Positions 40,485 to 52,509 of a stretch of 64,000 nucleotides of DNA are shown here, piece by piece. Made by a program: the position numbers and the translations under genes. Source of the stretch: Siphonodentalium dalli. Taxonomy: Eukaryota > Mollusca > Scaphopoda > Gadilida > Siphonodentaliidae. The notes beneath the pieces were generated by a model that saw only the letters and a list, made by a program, of their open reading frames with translations, had not been told where the DNA came from and did no database searches. Position 1 is the stretch's first letter. The number at the start of each line of letters is the position of its first letter. The stretch spans positions 116,516,723 to 116,580,722 of the forward strand of contig CP136063.1 of the NCBI GenBank assembly GCA_032622095.1, in the 5' to 3' direction.

Positions 40485-43400
40485 AAGGGGCTGTATGGTC
40501 GCGTGACTTTCATATAGTTGCCTGCGGGGTGGCACCGCACGAAAATACAAGGATTCCCCGGGTTGCCACCATGACTCAGGATACGGCAGCCGATTTAGTA
40601 ACGAAAAGTGCTATTTTGACACCCCATGCACGATTTCAGCCCAATTGTAGAAAATTTGGAAGGGGCTGCATGGTCGCGTGACATTCCTATAGTTGCCCGC
40701 TGGGTGGCACCGCACGAAAATACAAGGATTCCCGGGTTGCCACCATGACTCAGCATACGGCAGCCGATTTAGTAACGAAAAGTGCTATTTTGACATCCCA
40801 TGCACGACTTCAGCCCAATTTTAGAAAATTTGGAAGGGGCTACATGGTCGCGTGACTTTCCTTTAGTTGCCCGCGGGGTGGCACCGCACGAAAATACAAG
40901 GATTCCCGGATTGCCACCATGACTCAGGATACGGCAGCCGATTTAGTAACGAAAAGTGCTATTTTAACACCCCATGCACGACTTCAGCCCAATTTTAGAA
41001 AATTTGGAAGGGGCTGCATGGTCGCCTGACTTTCCTATAGTTGCCCGCGGGGTGGCACCGCACGAAAATACAAGGATTCGCGGGTTGCCACCATGACTCA
41101 GGATACGGCAGCCGATTTAGTAACGAAAAGTGCTATTTTGACACCCCATGCACGAGACTTCAGCCCAATTTTTGAAAATTTGGAAGGGGCTACATGGTCG
41201 CGTGACTTTCCTTTAGTTGCCCGCGGGGTGGCACCGCACGAAAATACAAGGATTCCCGGGTTGCCACCATGACTCAGGATACGGCAGCCGATTTAGTAAC
41301 GAAAAGTGCTATTTTGACACCCTATGCACGATTTCAGCCCAATTTTCGAAAATTTGGAAGGGGCTGCATGGTCGCGTGACTTTCCTACAGTTGCCCGCGT
41401 GGTGGCACCGCACGATAATACAAGGATTCCCGGGTGGCCACCATGACTCAGAATACGGCAGCCGATTTAGTAACGAAAAGTACTATTTTCACACCCCATG
41501 CACGACTTCAGCCCAATTTTAGAAAATTTGGAAGGGGCTGCATGGTCGCCTGACTTTCCTATAGTTGGCCGCGGGGTGGCACCGCACGAAAATACAAGGA
41601 TTCCCGGGTTGCCACCATGACTCAGGATACGGCAGCCGATTTAGTAACGAAAAGTGCTATTTTGACACCCCATGCACGACTTCAGCCCAATTTTAGAAAA
41701 TTTGGAAGGGGCTGCATGGTCGCGTGACTTTCCTATAGTTGCCCGCGGGGTGGCACCGCACGAAAATACAAGGATTCCCGGGTTGCCACCATGACTCAGG
41801 ATAAGGCAGCCGATTTAGAAAGGAAAAGTGCTATTTTAACACCCCATGCACGACTTCAGCCAAATTTTAGAAAATTTGGAAGGGGCTGTATGGTCGCGTG
41901 ACTTTCATATAGTTGCCTGCGGGGTGGCACCGCACGAAAATACAAGGATTCCCGGGTTGCCACCATGACTCAGGATACGGCAGCCGATTTAGTAACGAAA
42001 AGTGCTATTTTGACATCCCATGCACGATTTCAGCCCAATTTTAGAAAATTTGGAAGGGGCTGCATGGTCGCGTGACATTCCTATAGTTGCCCGCTGGGTG
42101 GCACCGCACGAAAATACAAGGATTCCCGGGTTGCCACCATGACTCAGGATACGGCAGCCGATTTAGTAACGAAAAGTGCTATTTTGACATCCCATGCACG
42201 ACTTCAGCCCAATTTTAGAAAATTTGGAAGGGGCTACATGGTCGCGTGACTTTCCTTTAGTTGCCCGCGGGGTGGCACCGCACGAAAATACAAGGATTCC
42301 CGGGTTGCCACCATGACTCAGGATACGGCAGCCGATTTAGTAACGAAAAGTGCTATTTTAACACCCCATGCACGACTTCAGCCCAATTTTAGAAAATTTG
42401 GAAGGGGCTGCATGGTCGCCTGACTTTCCTATAGTTGCCCGCGGGGTGGCACCGCACGAAAATACAAGGATTCGCGGGTTGCCACCATGACTCAGGATAC
42501 GGCAGCCGATTTAGTAACGAAAAGTGCTATTTTGACACCCCATGCACGACTTCAGCCCAATTTTAGAAAATTTGGAAGGGGCTGCATGGTCGCGTGACTT
42601 TCCTATAGTTGCCTGCGGGGTGGCACCGCACGAAAATACAAGGATTCCCGGGTTGCCACCATGACTCAGGATACGGCAGCCGATTTAGTAACGAAAAGTG
42701 CTATTTTGACACCCCATGCACGATTTCAGCCAAATTTTAGAAAATTTGGAAGGGGCTGCATGGTCGCGTGACATTCCTATAGTTGCCCGCTGGGTGGCAC
42801 CGCACGAAAATACAAGGATTCCCGGGTTGCCACCATGACTCAGGATACGGCAGCCGATTTAGTAACGAAAAGTGCTATTTTGACATCCCATGCACGACTT
42901 CAGCCCAATTTAAAAAAATTTGGAAGGGGCTACATGGTCGCGTGACTTTCCTTTTGTTGCCCGCGGGGTGGCACCGCACGAAAATACAAGGATTCCCGGG
43001 TTGCCACCATGACTCAGGATACGGCAGCCGATTTAGTAACGAAAAGTGCTATTTTAACACCCCATGCACGACTTCAGCCCAATTTTAGAAAATTTGGAAG
43101 GGGCTGCATGGTCGCCTGACTTTCCTATAGTTGCCCGCGGGGTGGAACCGCACGAAAATACAAGGATTCGCGGGTTGCCACCATGACTCAGGATACGGCA
43201 GCCGATTTAGTAACGAAAAGTGCTATTTTGACACCCCATGCACGACTTCAGCCCAATTTTTGAAAATTTGGAAGGGGCTACATGGTCGCGTGACTTTCCT
43301 TTAGTTGCCCGCGGGGTGGCACCGCACGAAAATACAAGGATTCCCGGGTTGCCACCATGACTCAGGATACGGCAGCCGATTTAGTAACGAAAAGTGCTAT

Positions 43401-46400
43401 TTTGACACCCCATGCACGATTTCAGCTCAATTTTCGAAAATTTGGAAGGGGCTGCATGGTCGCGTGACTTTCCTACAGTTGCCCGCGGGGTGGCACCGCA
43501 CGATAATACAAGGATTCCCGGGTGGCCACCATGACTCAGAATACGGCAGCCGATTTAGTAACGAAAAGTACTATTTTCACACCCCATGCACGACTTCAGC
43601 CCAATTGTAGAAAATTTGGAAGGGGCTGCATGGTCGCCTGACTTTCCTATAGTTGCCCGCGGGGTGGCACCGCACGAAAATACAAGGATTCCCGGGTTGC
43701 CACCATGACTCAGGATACGGCAGCCGATTTAGTAACGAAAAGTGCTATTTTGACACCCCTTGCACGACTTCAGCCCAATTTTAGAAAATTTGGAAGGGGC
43801 TGCATGGTCGCGTGACTTTCCTATAGTTGCCCGCGGGGTGGCACCGCACGAAAATACAAGGATTCCCGGGTTGCCACCATGACTCAGGATACGGCAGCCG
43901 ATTTAGTAACGAAAAGTGCTATTTTAAACACCCCATGCACGACTTCAGCCAAATTTTAGAAAATTTGGAAGGGGCTGTATGGTCGCGTGACTTTCATATA
44001 GTTGCCCGCTGGGTGGCACCGCACGAAAATACAAGGATTCCCGGGTTGCCACCATGACTCAGGATACGGCAGCCGATTTAGTAACGAAAAGTGCTATTTT
44101 GACATCCCATGCACGACTTCAGCCCAATTTTAGAAAATTTGGAAGGGGCTGCATGGTCGCCTGACTTTCCTATAGTTGCCCGCGGGGTGGCACCGCACGA
44201 AAATACAAGGATTCGCGGGTTGCCACCATGACTCAGGATACGGCAGCCGATTTAGTAACGAAAAGTGCTATTTTGACACCCCATGCACGACTTCAGCCCA
44301 ATTTTAGAAAATTTGGAAGGGGCTGCATGGTCGCCTGACTTTCCTATAGTTGCCCGCGGGGTGGCACCGCACGAAAATACAAGGATTCGCGGGTTGCCAC
44401 CATGACTCAGGATACGGCAGCCGATTTAGTAACGAAAAGTGCTATTTTGACACCCCATGCACGACTTCAGCCCAATTTTAGAAAATTTGGAAGGGGCTGC
44501 ATGGTCGCCTGACTTTCCTATAATTGCCCGCGGGGTGGCACCGCACGAAAATACAAGGATTCGCGGTTGCCGCCATGACTCAGGATACGGCAGCCGATTT
44601 AGTAACGAAAAGTGCTATTTTGACACCCCATGCACGACTTCAGCCCAATTTTTGAAAATTTGGAAGGGGCTACATGGTCGCGTGACTTTACATTAGTTGC
44701 CCGCGGGGTGGCACCGCACGAAAATACAAGGATTCCCGGGTTGCCACCATGACTCAGGATACGGCAGCCGATTTAGTAACGAAAAGTGCTATTTTGACAC
44801 CCCATGCACGATTTCAGCCCAATTTTCGAAAATTTGGAAGGGGCTGCATGGTCGCGTGACTTTCCTACAGTTGCCCGCGGGGTGGCACCGCACGATAATA
44901 CAAGGATTCCCGGGTGGCCACCATGACTCAGAATACGGCAGCCGATTTAGTAACGAAAAGTACTATTTTCACACCCCATGCACGACTTCAGCCCAATTTT
45001 AGAAAATTTGGAAGGGCTGCATGGTCGCCTGACTTTCCTATAGTTGCCCGCGGGGTGGCACCGCACGAAAATACAAGGATTCCCGGGTTGCCACCATGAC
45101 TCAGGATACGGCAGCCGATTTAGTAACGAAAAGTGCTATTTTAACACCCCATGCACGACTTCAGCCCAATTTTAGAAAATTTGGAAGGGGCTGCATGGTC
45201 GCCTGACTTCCCTATAGTTGCCCGCGGGGTGGCACCGCACGAAAATACAAGGATTCGCGGGTTGCCACCATGACTCAGGATACGGCAGCCGATTTAGTAA
45301 CGAAAAGTGCTATTTTGACACCCCATGCACGACTTCAGCCCAATTTTTGAAAATTTGGAAGGGGCTACATGGTCGCGTGACTTTCCTTTAGTTGCCCGCG
45401 GGGTGGCACCGCACGAAAATACAAGGATTCCCGGGTTGCCACCATGACTCAGGATAAGGCAGCCGATTTAGTAACGAAAAGTGCTATTTTAACACCCCAT
45501 GCACGACTTCAGCCAAATTTTAGAAAATTTGGAAGGGGCTGCATGGTTGCCTGACTTCCCTATAGTTGCCTGCGGGGTGGCACCGCACGAAAATACAAGG
45601 ATTCCCGGGTTGCCACCATGACTCAGGATACGGCAGCCGATTTAGTAACGAAAAGTGCTATTTTGACACCCCATGCACGATTTCAGCCCAATTTTAGAAA
45701 ATTTGGAAGGGGCTGCATGGTCGCGTGACATTCCTATAGTTGCCCGCTGGGTGGCACCGCACGAAAATACAAGGATTCCCGGGTTGCCACCATGACTCAG
45801 GATACGGCAGCCGATTTAGTAACCAAAAGTGCTATTTTGACATCCCATGCACGACTTCAGCCCAATTTTAGAAAATTTGGACGGGGCTACATGGTCGCGT
45901 GACTTTCCTTTAGTTGCCCGCGGGGTGGCACCGCTCGAAAATACAAGGATTCCCGGGTTGCCACCATGACTCAGGATACGGCAGCCGATTTAGTAACGAA
46001 AAGTGCTATTTTAACACCCCATGCACGACTTCAGCCCAATTTTAGAAAATTTGGAAGGGGCTGCATGGTCGCCTGACTTTCCTATAGTTGCCCGCGGGGT
46101 GGCACCGCACGAAAATACAAGGATTCGCGGGTTGCCACCATGACTCAGGATACGGCAGCCGATTTAGTAACGAAAAGTGCTATTTTGACACCCCATGCAC
46201 GACTTCAGCCCAATTTTAGAAAATTTGGAAGGGGCTGCATGGTCGCGTGACTTTCCTATAGTTGCCTGCGGGGTGGCACCGCACGAAAATACAAGGATTC
46301 CCGGGTTGCCACCATGACTCAGGATACGGCAGCCGATTTAGTAACGAAAAGTGCTATTTTGACACCCCATGCACGATTTCAGCCCAATTTTAGAAAATTT

Positions 46401-47841
46401 GGAAGGGGCTGCATTGTCGCGTGACATTCCTATAGTTGCCCGCTGGGTGGCACCGCACGAAAATACAAGGATTCCCGGGTTGCCGCCATGACTCAGGATA
46501 CGGCAGCCGATTTAGTAACGAAAAGTGCTATTTTGACATCCCATGCACGACTTCAGCCCAATTTTAAAAAATTTGGAAGGGGCTACATGGTCGCGTGACT
46601 TTCTTTTTGTTGCCCGCGGGGTGGCACCGCACGAAAATACAAGGATTCCCGGGTTGCCACCATGACTCAGGATACGGCAGCCGATTTAGTAACGAAAAGT
46701 GCTATTTTAACACCCCATGCACGACTTCAGCCCAATTTTTGAAAATTTGGAAGGGGCTACATGGTCGCGTGACTTTCCTTTAGTTGCCCGCGGGGTGGCA
46801 CCGCACGAAAATACAAGGATTCCCGGGTTGCCACCATGACTCAGGATACGGCAGCCGATTTAGTAACGAAAAGTGCTATTTTGACACCCCATGCACGATT
46901 TCAGCCCAATTTTCGAAAATTTGGAAGGGGCTGCATGGTCGCGTGACTTTCCTACAGTTGCCCGCGGGGTGGCACCGCACGATAATACAAGGATTCTCGG
47001 GTGGCCACCATGACTCAGAATACGGCAGCCGATTTAGTAACGAAAAGTACTATTTTCACACCCCATGCACGACTTCAGCCCAATTTTAGAAAATTTGGAA
47101 GGGGCTGCATGGTCGCCTGACTTTCCTATAGTTGCCCGCGGGGTGGCACCGCACGAAAATACAAGGATTCCCGGGTTGCCACCATGACTCAGGATACGGC
47201 AGCCGATTTAGTAACGAAAAGTGCTATTTTAACACCCCATGCACGACTTCAGCCAAATTTTAGAAAATTTGGAAGGGGCTGTATGGTCGCGTGACTTTCA
47301 TATAGTTGCCTGCGGGGTGGCACCGCACGAAAATACAAGGATTCCCGGGTTGCCACCATGACTCAGGATACGGCAGCCGATTTAGTAACGAAAAGTGCTA
47401 TTTTGACACCCCATGCACGATTTCAGCCCAATTTTAGAAAATTTGGAAGGGGCTGCATGGTCGCGTGACATTCCTATAGTTGCCCGCTGGGTGGCACCGC
47501 ACGAAAATACAAGGATTCCCGGGTTGCCACCATGACTCAGGATACGGCAGCCGATTTAGTAACGAAAAGTGCTATTTTGACATCCCATGCACGACTTCAG
47601 CCCAATTTTAGAAAATTTGGAAGGGGCTGCATGGTCGCGTGACTTTCCTATAGTTCCCCGCGGGGTGGCACCGCACGAAAATACAAGGATTCCCGGGTTG
47701 CCACCATGACTCAGGATACGGCAGCCGATTTAGTAACGAAAAGTGCTATTTTGACACCCCATGCACGACTTCAGCCCAATTTTAGAAAATTTGGAAGGGG
47801 CTGCATGGTCGCGTGACTTTCCTTTAGTTGCCCGCGGGGAG

Positions 47842-49380
47842 GCACCGCACGAAAATACAAGGATTCCCGGGTTGCCACCATGACTCAGGATACGGCAGCC
47901 GATTTAGTAACGAAAAGTGCTATTTTAACACCCCATGCACGACTTCAGCCCAATTTTAGAAAATTTGGAAGGGGCTGCATGGTCGCGTGACTTTCCTATA
48001 GTTGCCCGCGGGGTGGCAACGCACGAAAATACAAGGATTCGCGGGTTGCCACCATGACTCAGGATACGGCAGCCGATTTAGTCACGAAAAGTGCTATTTT
48101 GACACCCCATGTACGACTTCAGCCCAATTTTTGAAAATTTGGAAGGGGCTACATGGTCGCGTGACTTTCCTATAGTTGCCCGCGGGGTGGCACCGCACGA
48201 AAATACAAGGATTCCCGGGTTGCCACCATGACTCAGGATACGGCAGCCGATTTAGTAACGAAAAGTGTTATTTTGACACCCCATGCACGACTTCAGCCCA
48301 GTTTTAGAAAATTTGGAAGGGGCTGCATGGTCGCGTGACTTTCCTATAGTTGCCCGCGGGATGGCACCGCACGAAAATACAAGGATTCCCGGGTTGCCAC
48401 CATGACTCAGGATACGGCAGCCGATTTAGTAACGAAAAGTGCTATTTTAACACCCCATGCACGACTTCAGCCCAATTTTAGAAAATTTGGAAGGGGCTGC
48501 ATGGTCGCCTGACTTTCCTATAGTTGCCCGCGGGGTGGCACCGCACGAAAATACAAGGATTCGCGGGTTGCCACCATGACTCAGGATACGGCAGCCGATT
48601 TAGTAACGAAAAGTGCTATTTTGACACCCCATGCACGACTTCAGCCCAATTTTTGAAAATTTGGAAGGGGCTACATGGTCGCGTGACTTTCCTATAGTTG
48701 CCCGCGGGGTGGCACCGCACGAAAATACAAGGATTCCCGGGTTGCCACCATGACTCAGGATACGGCAGCCGATTTAGTAACGAAAAGTGCTATTTTGACA
48801 CCCCATGCACGACTTCAGCCCAATTTTAGAAAAGTTGGAAGGGGCTACATGGTCGCGTGACTTTCCTATAGTTGCCCGCGGGGTGGCACCGCACGAAAAT
48901 ACAAGGATTCCCGGGTTGCCACCATGACTCAGGATACGGCAGCCGATTTAGTAACGAAAAGTGCTATTTTGACACCCCATGCACGACTTCAGCCCAATTT
49001 TAGAAAAGTTGGAAGGGGCTGCATGGTCGCGTGACTTTCCTATAGTTGCCCGCGGGGTGGCACCGCACGAAAATACAAGGATTCGCGGGTTGCCACCATG
49101 ACTCAGGATACGGCAGCCGATTTAGTAACGAAAAGTGCTATTTTGACACCCCATGCACGACTTCAGCCCAATTTTAGAAAATTTGGAAGGAGCTGCATGG
49201 TCACGTGACTTTCCTATAGTTGCCCGCGGGGTGGCACCGCACGAAAATACAAGGATTCCCGGGTGGCCACCATGAATCAGGATACTGCAGCCGATTTAGT
49301 AACGAAAAGTGCTATTTTGACACCCCTTGCACGACTTCAGCCCAATTTTAGAAAATTTGGAAGGGGCTGCATGGTCGCGT
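47842..49380 (+). repeat. Long-range copied block, related to 0.69, 4.7 and 10.6 kb
   Basis: The block starts after the variant ggggaggcacc and continues with a monomer carrying gtcacgaaa and catgtacg, then one with gtgttatttt, then gggatggcacc. Further on come aaaagttgg, aaggagctgc with gtcacgtgac, and gtggccaccatgaatcag with atactgcag. The first four signature monomers recur in the same order from about 694, 4,698 and 10,618. The later part recurs at about 5.4-6.06 and 11.3-11.98 kb, and its last two monomers also near 9.2-9.55 kb. The copy at 47.8 kb lies more than 35 kb from its nearest relative, so homogenisation here is not limited to neighbouring monomers. Confidence 0.8.
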
Positions 49381-51940
49381 GACTTTCCTATAGTTGCCCG
49401 TGGGGTGGCACCGCACGAAAATACAAGGATTCCCGGGTTGCCATCATGACTCAGGATACGGCAGCCGATTTAGTAACGAAAAGTGCTATTTTGACACCCC
49501 ATGCACGACTTCAGCCCAATTTTAGAAAATTTGGAAGGGGCTGCATGGTCGCGTGACTTTCCTATAGTTGCCCGCGGGGTGGCACCGCACGAAAATACAA
49601 GGATTCCCGGGTTGCCACCATGACTCAGGATACGGCAGCCGATTTAGTAACGAAAAGTGCTATTTTGACACCCCATGCACGACTTCAGCCCAATTTTAGA
49701 AAATTTGGAAGGGGCTGCATGGTCGCGTGACTTTCCTATAGTTGCCCGCGGGGTGGCACCGCACGAAAATACAAGGATTCCCGGGTTGCCACCATGACTC
49801 AGGATACGGCAGCCGATTTAGTAACGAAAAGTGCTATTTTGACACCCCATGCACGACTTCAGCCAATTTTAGAAAATTTGGAAGGGGCTGCATGGTCGCG
49901 TGACTTTCCTATCGTTGCCCGCGGGGTGGCACCGCACGAAAATACAAGGATTCCCGGGTTGCCACCATGACTCAGGATACGGCAGCCGATTTAGTAACGA
50001 AAAGTGCTATTTTGACACCCCATGCACGACTTCAGCCCTATTTTAGAAAATTTGGAATGGGCTGCATGGTCGCGTGACTTTCCTATAGTTGCCTGCGGGG
50101 TGGCACCGCACGAAAATACAAGGATTCCCGGGTTGCCACCATGGCTCAGGATACGGCAGCCGATTTAGTAACGAAAAGTGCTATTTTGACACCCCATGCA
50201 CGACTTCAGCCCAATTTTAGAAAATTGGGAAGGGGCTGCATGGTCGCGTGACTTTCCTATAGTTGCCCGCTGGGTGGCACCGCACGAAAATACAAGGATT
50301 CCCGTGTTGCCACCATGACTCAGGATACGGCAGCCGATTTAGTAACGAAAAGTGCTATTTTGACACCCCATGCACGACTTCAGCCCAATTTTAGAAAATT
50401 TGGAAGGGGCTGCATGGTCGCGTGACTTTCCTATAGTTGCTCGCTGGGTGGCACCGCACGAAAATACAAGGATTCCCGGGTTGCCACCATGATTTAGGAT
50501 ACGGCAGCCGATTTAGTAACGAAAAGTGCTATTTTGACACCCCATGCACGACTTCAGCCCAATTTTAGAAAATTTGGAATGGGCTGCATGGTCGCGTAAC
50601 TTTCCTATAGTTGCCCGCTGGGTGGCACCGCACGAAAATACAAGGATTCCCGGGTTGCCACCATGACTCAGGATACGGCAGCCGATTTAGTAACGAAAAG
50701 TGCTATTTTGACACCCCATGCACGACTTCAGCCCAATTTTAGACAATTTGAAAGGGGCTGCATGGTCGCGTGACTTTCCTATAGTTGCCCGCGGGGTGGC
50801 ACCGCACGAAAATTTGGAATGGGCTGCATGGATTCCCGGGTTGCCACCATGATTCAGGATACGGCAGCCGATTTAGTAACGAAAAGTACTATTTTGACAC
50901 CCCATGCACGACTTCAGCCCTATTTTAGAAAATTTGGAAGGGGCTGCATGGTCGCGTGACTTTCATATAGTTGCCCGCTGGGTGGCACCGCACGAAAATA
51001 CAAGGATTCCCGGGTTGCCACCATGACTCAGGATACGGCAGCCGATTTAGTAACGAAAAGTGCTATTTTGACACCCCATGCACGACTTCAGCCCAATTTA
51101 AAAAAATTTGGAATGGGCTGCATGGTCGCGTGACTTTCCTATAGTTGCCCGCGGGGTGGCACCGCACGAAAATACAAGGATTCCCGGGTTGCCACCATGA
51201 CTCAGGATACGGCAGCCGATTTAGTAACGAAAAGTGCTATTTTGACACCCCATGCACGACTTCAGCCCAATTTTAGAAAATTTGGAAGAGGCTGCATGGT
51301 CGCGTGACTTTCCTATAGTTGCCCGCGGGGTGGCACCGCACGAAAATACAAGGATTCCCGGGTTGCCACCATGATTCAGGATACGGCAGCCGATTTAGTA
51401 ACGAAAAGTGCTATTTTGACACCCCATGCACGACTTCAGCCCTATTTTAGAAAATTTGGAATGGGCTGCATGGTCGCGTGACTTTCCTATAGTTGCCTGC
51501 GGGGTGGCACCGCACGAAAATACAAGGATTCGCGGGTTGCCACCATGACTCAGGATACGGCAGCCGATTTAGTAACGAAAAGTGCTATTTTGACACCCCA
51601 TGCACGACTTCAGCCCAATTTAAAAAAATTTGGAAGGGGCTGCATGGTCGCGTGACTTTCCTATAGTTGCCCGCGGGGTGGCACCGCACGAAAATACAAG
51701 GATTCCCGGGTTGCCACCATGAGTCAGGATACGGCAGCCGATTTAGTAACGAAAAGTGCTATTTTGACACCCCATGCACGACTTCAGCCCAATTTTAGAA
51801 AATTTGGAAGGGGCTGCATGGTCGCGTGACTTTCCTATAGTTGCCCGCGGGGTGGCACCGCACGAAAATACAAGGATTCCCGGGTTGCCACCATGACTCA
51901 GGATACGGCAGCCGATTTAGTAACGAAAAGTGTAATTTTA
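49381..51940 (+). repeat. Monomeric edge of the satellite array
   Basis: The last 14 to 15 monomers lack the A-to-H order and look like consensus A monomers with private changes: tttggaatgggctgc, cctattttag, tttaaaaaaatttgg, ccatgattcagg and cccgctgggtgg on otherwise A-like units. Several private variants are shared between non-adjacent monomers here (for example ggaatgggc near 50,055, 50,577, 51,111 and 51,461), which points to a local amplification separate from the core. The final monomer is cut within tgtaatttta. A less ordered edge is known for several centromeric satellites. Confidence 0.75.
50808..50840 (+). repeat. Rearranged monomer with internal template-switch insertion
   Basis: After caccgcacgaaaat the expected acaagg is replaced by ttggaatgggctgcatgg (50814-50831), which belongs about 100 bp further along the monomer; then the normal attcccggg resumes. 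The unit is therefore 12 bp longer. Both junctions can be explained by short identities (gaaaat on the left, gg on the right). The copied piece carries the ggaatgggc variant private to this edge region, so the donor was a nearby monomer. Confidence 0.85.
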
Positions 51941-51948
51941 GGAGAATA

Positions 51949-51975
51949 GGGAACTGGGAACTGGGAACTGGGAAC
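51949..51975 (+). repeat. Short GGGAACT tandem repeat at the satellite junction
   Basis: Just after the last satellite bases (ending near 51,940) and the linker ggagaata, the heptamer GGGAACT is repeated three times plus gggaac, 27 bp in total. It resembles nothing in the satellite monomer and marks the switch to unique AT-rich DNA. It could be a small product of junction repair or slippage. Confidence 0.9.
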
Positions 51976-52017
51976 GGAATTCATGGAACTCGATGTTCAC
52001 TTATTATAGGTTAACCA

Positions 52018-52157
52018 TTTCATGATGGGAGCTGTGCTGGTGCAGCATTAAAAATCATGTGCCAGCACATTCTCCTGTATACACGAGTCTCTCATATGGA
52101 GCCTCGCATATATATGTGAGAAAATACACTGGCTTACACGGTCAAGGTGGATATTAT
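52018..52157 (+). repeat. Dispersed repeat, copy 1 (inverted relative at 63.2 kb)
   Basis: This 140-bp stretch aligns with the reverse complement of 63168-63298. Shared blocks are tttcatga, gatgcagcattaaa (ggtgcagcattaaa here), acgagtct with cata, and ggtcaaggt with atatt. Divergence is substantial, so both are old copies of an interspersed family. No coding potential or RNA promoter boxes are seen. It begins less than 80 bp from the end of the satellite array. Confidence 0.65.
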
Positions 52158-52509
52158 AATTTGGCACCGTGTTGTCGCAATATTTAATTAAGCGCCGGTC
52201 GTGGAATGGTTAAGGGTTAATATTGCTGTTTAACTCTTTGGTTAAATGCACTATCCTGTTGATTGATACATTTAATTGTATCTTACTAATATTGAACCAC
52301 CACCTATATATATTAATCTGATAACCTCTACCTTACTAAATGGAGGAGATCAGATAATAATAAAAAAAATGTTAACGAGATAAACAAATTCAGACGGATT
52401 CATATTCAATTAATTAAACATATTATTGCACCGAGCCTGCAAATAGTTTATTGTGTCTATCATTTGCATATTGAGTAAGATATGGTGAATTTAGTAAGAT
52501 ATCCCACAC
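52158..52509. other. AT-rich non-coding stretch
   Basis: I see no ORF, splice signal or long repeat here. It contains short A/T runs and the segment tatggtgaatttagtaag near 52,480, which is related to the arms of the neighbouring foldback element. A tRNA-like fragment near 52,195 is too short to call. Confidence 0.5.

Larger units (their letters stand above)
40185..41579 (+). repeat. Clean eight-monomer higher-order repeat (A-B-C-D-E-F-G-H)
   Basis: Eight consecutive monomers each carry their own diagnostic changes. A (40185-40358) is consensus-like. B (40359-40532) has ttaacacc, cagccaa, gctgta, catatag and cctgcgg. C (40533-40707) has cgatttcag, gacattcc and gctgggtgg. D (40708-40881) has gacatccc, gctacatgg and ctttag. 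E (40882-41055) has ttaacacc and gcctgac. F (41056-41231) has attcgcggg, tttttgaaaa, gctacatgg and ctttag. G (41232-41405) has cgatttcag, ttttcgaaaa and cctacag. H (41406-41579) has gataata, gtggccacc, ctcagaata and ttttcacacc. The block is 1,395 bp, which is 8 x 174 plus a 1-bp insertion in C and a 2-bp insertion in F. The next A monomer starts at 41,580. The same G-H pair recurs at about 39.83, 41.23, 43.3, 44.7 and 46.8 kb, spaced 8, 12, 8 and 12 monomers apart. Confidence 0.88.
1..51940 (+). repeat. 174-bp satellite DNA array, about 298 head-to-tail monomers
   Basis: The same 174-bp unit recurs without interruption and always in the same orientation. Unit starts, taken at the motif CACCGCACG, fall at 1, 172, 346 and so on, and the last unit breaks off near 51,940. 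Monomers differ mostly by single substitutions, with a few small indels giving 171-, 173-, 175- and 176-bp units. The consensus is 51% GC (44 C, 45 G) with 11 CpG dinucleotides per unit against about 11.4 expected, so there is no CpG depletion. SmaI (CCCGGG) and SacII (CCGCGG) sites recur in most monomers. The first base lies inside the array, so its left end is outside the window. A monomer near nucleosome length, strict polarity and higher-order organisation are typical of centromeric or pericentromeric satellites; that role is inferred and not shown. The monomer is not one I recognise. Confidence 0.98.

Noticed and set aside
1-51940. CRISPR array
   Set aside because: The period is regular but there are no unique spacers; the whole 174 bp is repeated.
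1-51940. CENP-B box (TTCGNNNNANNCGGG) in the monomer
   Set aside because: Candidate sites ttcgcgggttgcc, ttcgaaaatttgg and the reverse-strand ttcgtgcggtgcc all lack the required A and CGGG at the right spacing.
1-51940. Telomeric or rDNA spacer origin
   Set aside because: No TTAGGG-type runs and no rRNA sequence are present.
1-51940. Assembly artefact producing the array
   Set aside because: Ordered variant classes, graded divergence and a clear edge zone are hard to create by misassembly. The exact copy number and large duplicate blocks still need long-read support.
52191-52215. tRNA-like fragment ggtcgtggaatggttaagg
   Set aside because: It resembles the A-box region of a Ser/Leu-type tRNA, but there is no B box, acceptor stem or SINE structure around it.
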